Positions 17,493 to 29,100 of a stretch of DNA of 64,000 bases are shown in pieces. The DNA lies in assembly GCA_958296195.1 (NCBI GenBank), contig OY282455.1, positions 2,232,001 to 2,296,000 on the forward strand. The letters run 5' to 3'. The stretch is from an uncultured Pseudomonadales bacterium. GTDB lineage: Bacteria; Pseudomonadota; Gammaproteobacteria; Pseudomonadales; Azotimanducaceae. Every line of letters starts with the position of its first letter. The first letter of the stretch is position 1. The notes beneath the pieces are model-generated. The model was given only the letters and a program-made list of their open reading frames with translations. It was not told the DNA's origin and did not search any database. A program made the position numbers and the translations under genes.

Positions 17493-18372
17493 AATTTAGA
17501 CCCATTTGCTTTTTGATCTTTTGCAGCCTGTGCTCGGACGCTGTAGCCTGTTTTGCATCAATCTCAAATCCGATATAGGTGCAGCCGAATTGCAGCGCTG
17601 CCGACCCCGTGGTGCCTGAACCGGAGAATGGATCCAATACAACCACATCACTGCCAAGCCGGCCGTATGCGTCAATGCAGAGTTTCGGTAGTTGGGTTGG
17701 AAAGCGGGAACGGTGCTGGATCCCGTTTATGCTTTCGTTCGAAAATGTCCAAACGCTTGGTACGGGCGGATTGGTTCGGAACGAGTGCTGTTCGCTTTTT
17801 GCTAAGAGGAAGATGGGTTCGTGCTTGCGATGCGGACGGCGGCAACGCCCTTCAGGCATTGCATTTTTTTTTGACCAAATGACCTCGCCTCGATACAGAT
17901 ATCCTGATTCAACTAGGGTAATCAAAAGCCGTTGCGGTAGCATTAGAAAATTGCCGTACTGCAGCCAGCCGAAATTATCGTCAATAAACGCCTTGCGTTT
18001 GAAGCGGGGTTTAGTGTAAGCCGAATTTTCGGGGTTGAAGCCGCTTTGGTCGGGTCCCAAAGAACTATATTTGTAGTCCTTTGCTGTCCAATTTACGGGC
18101 GTATTGTAGCTATCGCCCAAATTGAGCCACAGTATTCCACACTGCTTTAGTTTGGGTAGAAGGGCTACGAAAACCGACTTGAGGAACTTAATGTAGTTTC
18201 TCGGATCTTTCTCAGTGCCGCCGCCCAATGAATCGCGTTGCCCCCAATAGGGAGGGCTGGTTACGACGATGTCGATGCTTGTATCCGGAAGCCGTGGAAT
18301 CAAGTCTAGGCAGTCTCCTTGAAAAACTTGGGACTTCTGCAAGCATATTCTCCTTTGTTGTTCAGAAGCCAT
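17425..18372 (-). CDS. Type II DNA methyltransferase, beta class (probable N4-cytosine)
   Basis: A 315-residue S-adenosylmethionine-dependent methyltransferase. The catalytic motif IV is TSPPYW (residues 38-43) near the N-terminus, followed by a target-recognition region, HEPIFLLAK (184-192) and the SAM-binding DPFSGSGTT (247-255); this order is the beta class, and SPPY is typical of N4-cytosine enzymes. It should protect the site cut by the convergent endonuclease. The start ATG 18372 has CGGAG about seven bases ahead. The last 22 codons overlap the end of the endonuclease gene. Lower GC than flanking genes. Confidence 0.88.
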   Translation of the reverse strand: MASEQQRRICLQKSQVFQGDCLDLIPRLPDTSIDIVVTSPPYWGQRDSLGGGTEKDPRNYIKFLKSVFVALLPKLKQCGILWLNLGDSYNTPVNWTAKDYKYSSLGPDQSGFNPENSAYTKPRFKRKAFIDDNFGWLQYGNFLMLPQRLLITLVESGYLYRGEVIWSKKNAMPEGRCRRPHRKHEPIFLLAKSEQHSFRTNPPVPSVWTFSNESINGIQHRSRFPTQLPKLCIDAYGRLGSDVVVLDPFSGSGTTGSAALQFGCTYIGFEIDAKQATASEHRLQKIKKQMGLNFSALGVGTERQSEISQNGRLEF

Positions 18373-18532
18373 AGTCCACTCCGAATGTCAGCATTCTTGA
18401 GGTTGCGTGGCCGAAGAGGGTGGTGAACAGCGATCCCCTTCAGTGCGGGAACGGATGGCCAACAACGCTCTTTCAGGCCGGATGGTGAACCTCTTTTCCG
18501 TTCGAGGCATCGCCCCATCACTTCCTCGACAC

Positions 18533-18560
18533 GATATAGCGGCTTTGGGGTTTCTGTCAA
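18533..18560 (-). promoter_or_regulatory. Predicted sigma-70 promoter of the methyltransferase gene
   Basis: On the minus strand TTGACA (18560-18555) is followed after 16 bases by TATATC (18538-18533). It points at the methyltransferase start about 160 bases downstream and overlaps the very end of the DUF2147 gene. The -35 box is perfect and the -10 box matches four of six positions. Confidence 0.5.
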
Positions 18561-19192
18561 TGTCCGGGAGGTAGGCGATCCCGTGCATCTCCGGCGCAAT
18601 CGTCCAGACCCGCCTTTTGCAGCATCTGCACGATGTGGTCGGCGCACAGGGATACCGGTTTGAACACCGCTGTGCGCCCCAGCAGGGGGATGCCGAGATA
18701 GCCGCGCATGCGCAGGTCGCCGCTTGCGTCCACCCACAGCCTGGAGGTGTAGGTGCCGCCGCCCTCCGGGTCATAGATGTTGCCCTGCCAGCGCTTGCCG
18801 TCAAAGCGGTAGTCGGACAGCAGATTGAGGCCCAGCATGGGCCGGCTGCGCAAGGCTTCATCTGGATTGTTGTCGTCCCGGCGGGGGGCGCCGACCGGGC
18901 CGAAGCCGTCCTCCGGCAGATAGACTGGCTCCATCAGGGCGACCACCCGGCCGCTTAGCTGGCCGTTCGGTTCTTCGCGGAACTCCAGGATGGTGCGCGG
19001 CTCCGCCCAACGGCCAAGAATCGCCATGCGGGCCGCGGGCGCTGCGCTGGACCCCTCCGTTGGCTGCGCCCAAGCCGATGCCGCCGCCACGGTCAGCACC
19101 GCCAATTGGCAGGCTGCTAGCCCGATTGCCCGTCGGCCCACATCTTTGACGTGGCCGCTTGGTGAGTGGCCAAACCGCTTTTCGCCGGCCAT
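18557..19192 (-). CDS. DUF2147 domain protein, exported
   Basis: A 211-residue protein with a signal peptide ending near ASAWA (about residue 42) and a DUF2147 domain: ILGRWAEPRTILEFRE, QLSGRVVAL, MLGLNLLSDYRFDGKRWQG, NIYDPEGGGTYTSRLWVD and LRMRGYLGIPLLGRTAVF. The family is a lipocalin-like small beta protein of the periplasm without a known reaction. ATG 19192 fits the signal peptide better than ATG 19243. A short C-terminal extension after the domain carries two Cys (LCAD and DDCAG). Upstream gene is mdh, same strand, 90 bases away. Confidence 0.88.
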   Translation of the reverse strand: MAGEKRFGHSPSGHVKDVGRRAIGLAACQLAVLTVAAASAWAQPTEGSSAAPAARMAILGRWAEPRTILEFREEPNGQLSGRVVALMEPVYLPEDGFGPVGAPRRDDNNPDEALRSRPMLGLNLLSDYRFDGKRWQGNIYDPEGGGTYTSRLWVDASGDLRMRGYLGIPLLGRTAVFKPVSLCADHIVQMLQKAGLDDCAGDARDRLPPGH

Positions 19193-19282
19193 GCGCTGAT
19201 CCTCAACGGGCGGACACGGATTCGCCAATTTCCAGCGGCGCAAAGCCCGGCGCGGTTGGCGCGACCTTATAGTAGGCCCGTC

Positions 19283-20257
19283 CTACGGCAGCAAGTGGGC
19301 GACCGCATTGCGCTCCTCCACCAATTCAGCCTCCGTTGCCCGCATTCTGGCGCGGCTGAATTCGTTGACGGAGATGCCCTCGAGTATTTGCCAGTCGCCG
19401 CCGCGGCAGCGCACCGGAAAGGAGTAGATCAAGCCTTCGGCGACTTCGTAGCTGCCGTCGGAGCAAACGCCCATGCTCAGCACCGACGGCGAACCCAAGG
19501 CCCAATCGCGCATGTGCTCGATGGCGGCATTGGCGGCGGAGGCGGCGCTGGAGGCGCCCCGCGCTTCGATGATGGCGGCGCCGCGCTGCTGCACGGCGGG
19601 AATGAATTCGTTCTCGTACCAGATCATGTCGATCAGGTTCATGGCGCTGGCGCCGGCGACGGTGGTGCGGTGCAGGTCCGGATATTGGGTGGAGGAATGG
19701 TTGCCCCAGATGCAAAGGCCGTCGGTCTCGCTGCAGTGGGCGCCGGTCTTCTTGGCCAAGGCGGCCACGGCCCGGTTGTGGTCCAGGCGGGTCATGGCGG
19801 TGAAGTGGCGGGGGTTCAGGTCCGGTGCGTTGCGCTGCGCGATGAGGCAGTTGGTGTTGGCCGGATTGCCGACCACCAGCACCTTGACGTCCCGGCTGGC
19901 GCCCTCATTGAGCGCCTTGCCCTGCGCGGAGAAGATGGCGGCGTTCGCCTCCAGCAGGTCCTTGCGCTCCATGCCCTTGGAGCGCGGGCGCGACCCCACC
20001 AGCAGGGCGTAGTCCGCGTCCTGAAAGGCCACAACGGGAGCATCGGTGCAGACCATGCCGCGCAGCAGGGGAAAGGCGCAGTCCTCCAGCTCCATCGCCA
20101 CGCCGTCCAAGGCGCCTAGGGCGGGAGTGATCTCCAGCATGTTGAGGAGGACGGGCTGGTCCTTGCCCAGCATTTCCCCGGCGGCGATGCGGAACAACAG
20201 CGCATAGCCAATTTGCCCGGCGGCGCCGGTGACCGTGACCCGAACAGGATCTTGCAT
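19283..20257 (-). CDS. mdh: Malate dehydrogenase
   Basis: A 324-residue NAD-dependent malate dehydrogenase of the TCA cycle, of the type related to cytosolic eukaryotic [22 protein letters not shown] (residues 7-25) is the dinucleotide-binding loop, [19 protein letters not shown] holds the substrate Arg pair, [10 protein letters not shown] the cofactor contact, TRLDHNRA the Asp-containing segment and [12 protein letters not shown] the catalytic His. Length matches. GGGGA lies about six bases before ATG 20257. Likely its own transcription unit or first gene before DUF2147. Confidence 0.95.
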   Translation of the reverse strand: MQDPVRVTVTGAAGQIGYALLFRIAAGEMLGKDQPVLLNMLEITPALGALDGVAMELEDCAFPLLRGMVCTDAPVVAFQDADYALLVGSRPRSKGMERKDLLEANAAIFSAQGKALNEGASRDVKVLVVGNPANTNCLIAQRNAPDLNPRHFTAMTRLDHNRAVAALAKKTGAHCSETDGLCIWGNHSSTQYPDLHRTTVAGASAMNLIDMIWYENEFIPAVQQRGAAIIEARGASSAASAANAAIEHMRDWALGSPSVLSMGVCSDGSYEVAEGLIYSFPVRCRGGDWQILEGISVNEFSRARMRATEAELVEERNAVAHLLP

Positions 20258-20375
20258 GGCGTTTCCCCAATGGGTGGTCAGGCGCTCATTCTATAGCGGA
20301 ACCGCGGCTTGGAACCACTCCGGCGACCCCGGGGCGGCGCGGCTCAATCGAAAATTGGGGCGGCGCTGGCCTCGG

Positions 20376-22403
20376 TCACCGAGGCAGGGAGAAATCCTCC
20401 CACCAGAGCGGCCCCTGCTCATTGAATTGGCCGGTGCTGATCTGGGCTATGCCGTAGCTGGGCAAGCCGACCTGCGCCGTGCAGAGCGTCGCAGCGCGCG
20501 TCTCGAAGTGCTCACCGTACCGAATGAAACTGAAATCAAGGTTGTCGAAGCGGTGCCGCCGCCGGTCTTCCGGCAGGTCAGCTAGATCCCTTGGGGAAAC
20601 GTGCAACAGAAATTGCGCCTGCGTGTCGGCCTCCGTGCATGGCGACTTGAAGTAGATCAGTGCGTTGCCTCTGTGGTAAACGTCGAAGTTGGATTGGACC
20701 AACAAGTTCCCGAGCATGGTGTCATATTCGCCGACATAGGCGGCGCGGTCGTAGAGAAAAAACCGCCGATTTTTCGGCGTGAGCGTTGCAACTCCCGATT
20801 TCCGCCAATCGGTGACAATGAAATCGAGGGCCTTGAGTCGCTCTGGCTCTAGCGCAAATTCCGATAGATGCTGCACAACTAGAAAAATTCTTGAGCTGAG
20901 GTAATAGTCTAGAGCGTAGGTTGCTCCGAAGACCTGTTCAGGCGCTCCCTGCGCCGCAACCCCGATGCTCCCACCCGATGTCAGGCCGCGGATGGCTTGA
21001 AAGTCGGAAACCACTTCCGCTTGGAAATTCTCCCTGTCAGCGTTGTGCCCCACAAAGCTCATCTGATAGTTGGAGTACACGAAAAACAACAGCGCGACCA
21101 CCGCTATACGGGCCATAAGGCGCTCGCCCGACAGTCTTCGCACATACAGCAGAACAAACGAAAAGAGAGTCAGTGGAACACCGACGTAGAACATGCCTTC
21201 GTAGTCATGAAAAGCTGTGGAATAGCGCATTGGAAAAGTCCAGAAAAAGCCTGACAGCATCAAGGTTGCCAGCAGAATTTTTTGCTGGGTGAAATATAGC
21301 CCGACCATGCAAGCCGCTAGTGCGGCGATGCCGAAAATGAACATATCCTGAAACGTCACTGGGGCATTCGGATGTTCAACTAGTTGCAGTGCGCCGGCGT
21401 AGCCCGGCAAGGAGTAGGGAAAAATCATGCTGCCTAAAATTTGGAACTGCGTTTCCAAGAAAATCGGCCAGGACAGGTGGTGGTCCCAAAGGGTTTGGAA
21501 TTCCTGATCTTGGCCCGCTCGTTTCAGCACGGATTGAAAGGTCGGCAATTCGGTCACTGCCGTGGTGCCGTTCAGCGCAAAATACTCACTGGCTATGTTG
21601 AACGACAAGATCAGCAAGCCGAAAGCCAGGGCGGCGACGCCCAGTGCAAAAGGGCGGCCAAGGAGAAAGGCAGTGGAAAAGTGCTTGATTTTGCGCAAAG
21701 GGGAGTTGGGGGCAGCGCGATGCGCTTGGATCATTTCGCTTGCTAGGCTGAAGGCGATGAAGGGCAGCAGCAATGCATAGACGTGCCAGCCCAGCAGTAG
21801 CGCAATGCAGGTCTTGATGAGCAGTTGTCGAAAGCGGCCTTCCTGAACGAAGACGGTCATGCCGTGGAAAGCCAGCATGACCCCGAAGAGATCCACTGAC
21901 ACTTCAGTGGTGATCATGTCGCTGTAGTACAAGTGGAAGTAGGCGGAGAACGCCAATGCCGTCGCCGCGCAGGCAGTCCACCGACTGCCGGTGATGCGCC
22001 CCAAGGCGAGGTGCGCCAAAACCGCTGCCGCGGCGAAGAACGCCAGCATCAACATCCTGCCGGCATGGATTTTTGCGGACAGGTCGTCGTCGAAAGGCAG
22101 GATGGCCAGTTTGATCAGCGCATAGCCGCCGATTGGAAAGCGGTTGTAGAGGAAATCTAGCTTGGCATTGCCATCTTGGTTCGGATGCAAACGATGGAAA
22201 AGCGTGAAGCGGTGCTCCGCCGAAAGGCTTTCGGCAAGCGCCAGGGTTTTTGATGAAAGCCAGTCATGATGCCCAGGCCGGTAGAAGTGCCCACGATCGT
22301 TGCCAAACAGGAACAGCGTCGCCAGCGCCACGAGCAGGAACGTCAACGGCAGCCCGGCGCTGCGTTGCCAACCGCCCCTGAGGTCCTCCATGTATTTTCG
22401 CAT
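20376..22403 (-). CDS. Large membrane protein, GT-C glycosyltransferase-like, unassigned
   Basis: A 675-residue protein with about ten hydrophobic segments in the first 440 residues and a soluble C-terminal domain of some 230 residues. After the first span an acidic/aromatic loop (HFYRPGHHDWLSSKTLALAES) precedes FDFLYNRFPIGGYAL-like sequence, the layout of dolichyl- or undecaprenyl-phosphate-sugar-using GT-C enzymes; the exact family is not recognised. It follows the poly-G gene by 38 bases on the same strand. GC is lower than in housekeeping neighbours. It could glycosylate lipid, protein or polysaccharide at the periplasmic face. ATG 22391 is a possible alternative start. Confidence 0.7.
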   Translation of the reverse strand: MRKYMEDLRGGWQRSAGLPLTFLLVALATLFLFGNDRGHFYRPGHHDWLSSKTLALAESLSAEHRFTLFHRLHPNQDGNAKLDFLYNRFPIGGYALIKLAILPFDDDLSAKIHAGRMLMLAFFAAAAVLAHLALGRITGSRWTACAATALAFSAYFHLYYSDMITTEVSVDLFGVMLAFHGMTVFVQEGRFRQLLIKTCIALLLGWHVYALLLPFIAFSLASEMIQAHRAAPNSPLRKIKHFSTAFLLGRPFALGVAALAFGLLILSFNIASEYFALNGTTAVTELPTFQSVLKRAGQDQEFQTLWDHHLSWPIFLETQFQILGSMIFPYSLPGYAGALQLVEHPNAPVTFQDMFIFGIAALAACMVGLYFTQQKILLATLMLSGFFWTFPMRYSTAFHDYEGMFYVGVPLTLFSFVLLYVRRLSGERLMARIAVVALLFFVYSNYQMSFVGHNADRENFQAEVVSDFQAIRGLTSGGSIGVAAQGAPEQVFGATYALDYYLSSRIFLVVQHLSEFALEPERLKALDFIVTDWRKSGVATLTPKNRRFFLYDRAAYVGEYDTMLGNLLVQSNFDVYHRGNALIYFKSPCTEADTQAQFLLHVSPRDLADLPEDRRRHRFDNLDFSFIRYGEHFETRAATLCTAQVGLPSYGIAQISTGQFNEQGPLWWEDFSLPR

Positions 22404-22441
22404 CGATCCGACCTTCGCTAGTCAAGTCATTGATGCGGACA

Positions 22442-24045
<1,604 letters not shown>

Positions 24046-24049
<4 letters not shown>

Positions 24050-24483
24050 GGCAACTCCCGGTACCACCGCCCTTCCTGCATTTGCAGGGCGTCCGCGAGC
24101 CAAGGGGCTATGGGGCTGGGCAGGGCGCTGGCCGGCGCCCATTGGCAGGCGTCGAAAAGCTGCGTTTCCGCTATGCCGGGCTCGCCGCTGAAGCTGTGCG
24201 CCTCAAAGACGAAGTTCAGGCCTTGGTGGCGGCCGGAGATGTAGGGCAGCGCGAAGCGGGGCTGCAAGTCCAGAGGGTCCACGCCGGCCTCCTCCCGGCA
24301 CTCGCGCCGGGCGGCGGCGCTGACGCTTTCGCCCGGTTGTTGGTGGCCCCCCGGCAGGCAGAAGTAACCGTCCATGAAGCCGGTGGCGGAACGGCGCAAC
24401 AGAAAGATCTCGCCATTGCGCACGAGCATGGTGTGGGCAACCACAGGATAGGTGGGGCGTACGGACTCGCGGAATTGGAGCAT
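24046..24483 (-). CDS. Nudix hydrolase
   Basis: A 145-residue Nudix protein that hydrolyses a nucleoside diphosphate linked to another moiety. The Nudix box is visible as GGHQQPGESVSAAARRECRE followed by EAGV, matching GX5EX7REUXEEXGU. N-terminal AHTMLVRNGEIFLLRRSATG and LPYISGRHQGLNFVFEAH complete the fold. Substrate unknown. It starts the operon leading into the two membrane proteins, with which it shares an ATGA overlap, and diverges from a GNAT gene. Nudix plus glycosyltransferase may imply nucleotide-sugar housekeeping, but that is only inferred. Confidence 0.88.
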
Positions 24484-24649
24484 GCAATGATTGGTTTCGG
24501 AGCGCCGCTAACGCGGGTTGTGTGTCGCCAAGGCGGAGACCCTAGGTTATGTGCGAGCGGCATCTTAGCAGACAACCCCGTTTTTGACGCAGAAAAGGGC
24601 TGCTATGGTGGAAGGGTTAGGGTTGTTGGGTGGCTTTTGCAGAAGGCTT

Positions 24650-25504
24650 ATGACCGCCGATATTCCGCATCGCCGCTTTGAGGAAGCCGCGGCGAACGCT
24701 TGGCCGGCCCTGCATCAGGTGTTCCTGGATGGCTGGTTGCTGCGTTTCGCCAAGGGGTTCACTAAGCGGGCGAACTCCGTAACGCCTCTCTATCCGAGCA
24801 GCCAGGGGATTGAGGGCAAGGTCCGCCATTGCGAGAACCTGTACGCCCGGGAGCGGCTGCGCAGCATCTTCCGGCTGCGTCCGACGGAGGAGCAAGGTGC
24901 GCTCGACGGCTATCTGCAGGCCCGGGGCTATCGTCAGGTTGGTCCCAGCCTGGTGTTGGCGGCCGGCTTGCCGCCGTTGGCGGGCAAACCGCTTGGCGCT
25001 AACCTGGGGTTGCCGTCCGGAAGCCAGCCAACCCTTGCTGGGCCGCAAGACCTGATGGAAGGGAGGCGGGCGATTCCAGGACCGGATGCGGTGCGGGCGT
25101 CGTCGCCGCATTGCTTCATGCTCACCCAAGGGGAGTGGCTGCAATGCCATGCCGCCCTCACTGGGGCGTCAGGGAAGTTCTCCCGTCTGCACGGCGCCAT
25201 CCTCAACGCAGTCCGCACCGACTGCGCCTACGCCGCCCTGCGGGATGGTGAATGCACCTTGGCCTGCGGCCTCGGCGTAGTGGAGTCCGGCCTGCTTGGC
25301 CTCTTCGACATCGTGACCCATCCACGGCATCGGCGGCGGGGATGGGGGGAGGAGTTGGTGTGCAGCCTCATGCACTGGGGCCGGATGCAGGGCGCCACCA
25401 CCGCCTACCTGCAAGTGGCGGCGGACAATGCAGCGGCCAAGGCCCTATACGCCAAGCTGGGGTTTCAGGAGCAATATCCCTATTGGTATCGTGTGGCTAG
25501 CTGA
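24650..25504 (+). CDS. GNAT family N-acetyltransferase
   Basis: A 284-residue acetyltransferase. The N-terminal half begins with FEEAAANAWPALHQVFLDGWLLRF and TKRANSV, a known pattern in two-part GNATs whose first half is a degenerate GNAT-like domain. The C-terminal half has the acetyl-CoA site VTHPRHRRRGWGEELV and NAAAKALYAKLGFQEQYPYWYR. ATG 24650 matches the family start; ATG 24605 has a better-spaced AAGGG and remains possible. Substrate unknown. Followed by 268 bases of non-coding DNA holding a perfect palindrome. Confidence 0.85.
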   Translation: MTADIPHRRFEEAAANAWPALHQVFLDGWLLRFAKGFTKRANSVTPLYPSSQGIEGKVRHCENLYARERLRSIFRLRPTEEQGALDGYLQARGYRQVGPSLVLAAGLPPLAGKPLGANLGLPSGSQPTLAGPQDLMEGRRAIPGPDAVRASSPHCFMLTQGEWLQCHAALTGASGKFSRLHGAILNAVRTDCAYAALRDGECTLACGLGVVESGLLGLFDIVTHPRHRRRGWGEELVCSLMHWGRMQGATTAYLQVAADNAAAKALYAKLGFQEQYPYWYRVAS

Positions 25505-25651
25505 TGGAGGCGGCGCTTGCCCGCTGCCCGCGGCAGTTGGGACTGCACGGCACCTAGGGAGCTCGGCCCGGTCCATTGCCTTCTTGCTCGCATTGAGAGC
25601 CAACCCCTGTTCCTGCGCGGATTCGAGCAAGGCAAAAGAGAACGTTCCCGC

Positions 25652-25671
25652 CCTGACCCTGCAGGGTCAGG
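25652..25671. repeat. Perfect 20-bp palindrome
   Basis: CCTGACCCTGCAGGGTCAGG reads the same on both strands and lies 148 bases past the GNAT stop and about 100 before the protease gene. It is followed by CGCTGTTGTTG. It could be a terminator hairpin, an operator for the genes downstream, or chance; I cannot decide. Confidence 0.5.
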
Positions 25672-25772
25672 CGCTGTTGTTGTCCGCTTCGAGCGGGTCA
25701 TGATAGGCTTCGCTTCCAACCAGCGCCGGTCCGCGCCGGTCGTCGCCAAGCATCGGGAGGATAGGCAACCTT

Positions 25773-26156
25773 ATGGGCGCCACGCATGTCACCGTCACCA
25801 TTCGCAACCCCGCTGAACCGTCGAGAAGCTGGGACGGCCTGTTTTTGGTCGATACCGGCGCGACGGATTGCCTCGTGCCCCGCTCCTGCATTGAGGCCAT
25901 CGGCCTTAAGCCGGAGGGTCAGCGCGTTTACGAAACGGCGGACGGCCGTAAAATTAGGATGGATTTTTCCCGTGCGTTCATCGAGTTCATGGGCGACCTG
26001 ACGGCCGGCCGCATCATCATTGGCGACGAAGGCACCGAACCCCTGCTTGGGGTCACGGCCTTGGAGTCGGCCGGCATCGAAGTGGACCCGCTCAATCAAC
26101 GCTTGAAGAAGCTGCCGGCGTTGCGGTTGAAGCGCTTGTCGGCCGGCACGCGCTGA
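25773..26156 (+). CDS. Retropepsin-like clan AA aspartic protease
   Basis: A 127-residue single-domain protein. LFLVDTGATDCLVP carries the DTGA active-site motif of clan AA aspartic proteases, PLLGVTALESAGIEVD the second conserved part. Single-domain members work as homodimers; bacterial ones lack known substrates. It ends 17 bases before gltB and may be cotranscribed. GGGAGGA is about a dozen bases before the ATG. No signal peptide, so cytoplasmic. Confidence 0.82.
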   Translation: MGATHVTVTIRNPAEPSRSWDGLFLVDTGATDCLVPRSCIEAIGLKPEGQRVYETADGRKIRMDFSRAFIEFMGDLTAGRIIIGDEGTEPLLGVTALESAGIEVDPLNQRLKKLPALRLKRLSAGTR

Positions 26157-26173
26157 AGGCGCTGGGGTCGTTC

Positions 26174-29100
26174 ATGGCTGCGGGCAGCGTCGGCAAGAAG
26201 TTTGAATTCACGGTTGGCGGGTTGCCGCCGAAGCGCGGCCTCTATGATCCGGCGTTCGAGAAGGACAGTTGCGGCGTCGGCTTCATTTGCGACATCAAGG
26301 GCCGCCCCAGCCGGGAGATCATCGAATCCGCCCTGTCCATGAACTGCTGCATGGAGCACCGCGGCGGGCTGGGCTACGAGAAGAACACGGGGGACGGCGC
26401 CGGCATCCTGCTCGGCCTGCCGCACCGCTTCATGGCGCGGGTGGCGGCGGAGAGCCTCGCAGTGGAGGCGCTGCAGCCGGGGAGCTACGGCGTCGGCGTC
26501 GTCTTCCTGCCTACGGACCCAGCGGAGCGGGAGCGCTGCAAGGCGGTGCTGGCCGAGGAGGTCGCCGCCGCCGGGCAAGCCTGCCTGGGTTGGCGGCCAC
26601 TGCCGGTGCATCCGGGTACGGCGGACATCGGCAAGGCCGCCCGCGCCGCCATGCCGCACATCGAGCAGCTCTTCATCGGTGCGGCCGGCGCGTCTGGGGA
26701 CGCCTTTGAGCGCAAGCTGTACCTCATTCGCAAGCACGCCACCCATCGGCTGCGCGGGGACTCAAGCCTCGTTCAGCGCCAGCTGTTCTACGTCTGCTCG
26801 CTGTCCTCCAAGGTCATCGTCTATAAGGGCATGCTGACGCCGGTGCAGCTAGGGCCTTTTTTTGGGGACTTGGCCGCGCCGGACTTCGAGTCCCACTTGG
26901 CGATGGTGCATTCCCGGTTCAGCACCAACACCTTCCCCTCTTGGGACCGCGCCCAGCCAAACCGCTTCATGAGCCACAACGGCGAGATCAACACTCTGCT
27001 CGGCAACCAAAACGCCATGAACTCCCGGGAAGGCGTGATGCGTTCAGATCTCTTCGGGGAGGACTTAGCGAAGCTGTTCCCCATCGTGGAGCCGGACTGC
27101 TCGGATTCCGGCACCTTCGACAATGTGCTTGAGTTCCTGCTGATGACCGGCCGCAAGCTGCAGGAAGCGGTGCTGATGATGATCCCGGAGGCTTGGCAGC
27201 AGCACCGCGGCATGGATCCGGCCAAGCGGGCCTTCTACGAATACCACTCCTGCCTGATGGAGCCTTGGGACGGCCCCGCGTCCATCGCCTTCACGGACGG
27301 CACCTACATCGGCGCGGTGCTGGACCGCAACGGCCTGCGCCCCAGCCGCTACCTCATCACCGACGACGGCAAGTGCGTCATGGCCTCGGAAACCGGTGTG
27401 GTGCCGGTGCCGCCGGAGCGTGTGGTGGAGAAGGGCCGCCTGCAGCCGGGGCGCATCTTCCTCATCGACTTCGAGCAGGGCCGCATGATCCCGGACGGGG
27501 AGATCAAGACCGAATGGGCCAACGCCCGGCCCTACCAGGACTGGCTGAACAAGCAGCGCATCGACCTCGCCGACCTGCCGCCGGCCCCGGCGCCGGCTAG
27601 GGACGAAGGCACCTTGACGGCCCGCATGAACGCCTTCGGCTACACCGTGGAGACCATGCAGATCATGCTGCTGCCCTTGGTCAAGGAGCTGCGCGACCCC
27701 TTGGGCTCCATGGGCAACGACGCCGCCTTGGCGGTGATGTCGGACAAGCCGCGCATGCTCTACGACTACTTCAAGCAGCGCTTTGCTCAGGTGACCAACC
27801 CGGCCATAGACTCCATTCGTGAGGAGGTCATCATGGCCTTGGAGTGCTACTGCGGGCCGGAGCGCAACCTGCTGGAGACCACCGAAGCGCACGCCCACCG
27901 GCTGCGCATTCCCCATCCCATACTGTCGAATGCGGAAATGGCGGCCGTCAAGCGGTTGGACCACCGCGGCTGGCGCAGCACCCTCATCGACATTTGCTTC
28001 CCGGCCGGCGCCGGGGAGGATGGGCTGCGCAAGGCCTTGGACCGCATCTGCCGGGAAGCCAGCGCGGCGGTGGCTGCCGGCTACAGCCTCATCGTGCTTT
28101 CGGACCGGGCCACCAGCGCCGAAGCGGTGCCCATCAGCGCCCTGCTGGCCATGGGCGCCGTCCATCATCATCTGGTGGAGCAGCATGAACGCACCCGCAT
28201 CGGCGTCATCGTCGAGACGGGGGAAGCCAGGGAAGTGCATCACCACTGCTTGTTGGTCGGCTACGGGGCGGACGCCATCTGTCCCTACCTCGCCTTTGAG
28301 GCCCTGTGGGACGCCAAGGCCGAGGGCGTCTTGGCCGATGCGCCGCACATCAAGAGCGACCAAGACCTTGTGGCCGCCTACCGCAAGGGCGTGGCGAAGG
28401 GCATGCTCAAGGTGATGGCCAAGATGGGCATCTCCACCCTGCAATCCTACAAGGGCGCCCAGATCTTCGAGGCGGTGGGTTTGGCGGAGGAGGTGGTCGA
28501 ACGCGCCTTCCGCGGCACCGCCAGCCGGGTGCAGGGGGTGGGCTTCAAGGTGCTGGCGGAGGAAATGCAGCGCCGCCATCGCTTGGGTTATCCGGACCGA
28601 GGCGGCAAGGTGGCCGTGCTGCCCAACCCTGGGGACTTCCACTGGCGGCGGCACGGCGATGCGCACATGTGGGACCCCAAGGCCATCGCCGATCTGCAGG
28701 TGGCCGCCCGCGGCAATGACGAAGCGGCCTATTGGCGCTTTGCGGAGCACGTCAATGCGCAGAGTTCGGCCCGCTCCGCCCTGCGCGGCCTGCTGGACTT
28801 CAAGCCCGCCGCCGAACCGTTGAATCTGGACGAGGTGGAGCCGGAAAGCGCGATCGTGCGGCGCTTCGCCACCGGCGCCATGAGCTTCGGCTCCATCAGC
28901 GCCGAGTCCCACGAGGCCCTGGCCGTCGCCATGAACCGCATCGGCGGCAAGTCCAACACCGGAGAGGGCGGTGAGGATCCGGGCCGCTATGCACTCATGC
29001 CCAATGGGGACTCCAAGCGCAGCGCCATCAAGCAGGTGGCCAGCGGGCGCTTCGGCGTCACCATCCACTACCTCGCCAACGCCGACGAACTGCAAATCAA

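Noticed and set aside
19166-20119. 317-codon plus-strand frame
   Set aside because: Opposite mdh; Gly/Ala-rich shadow.
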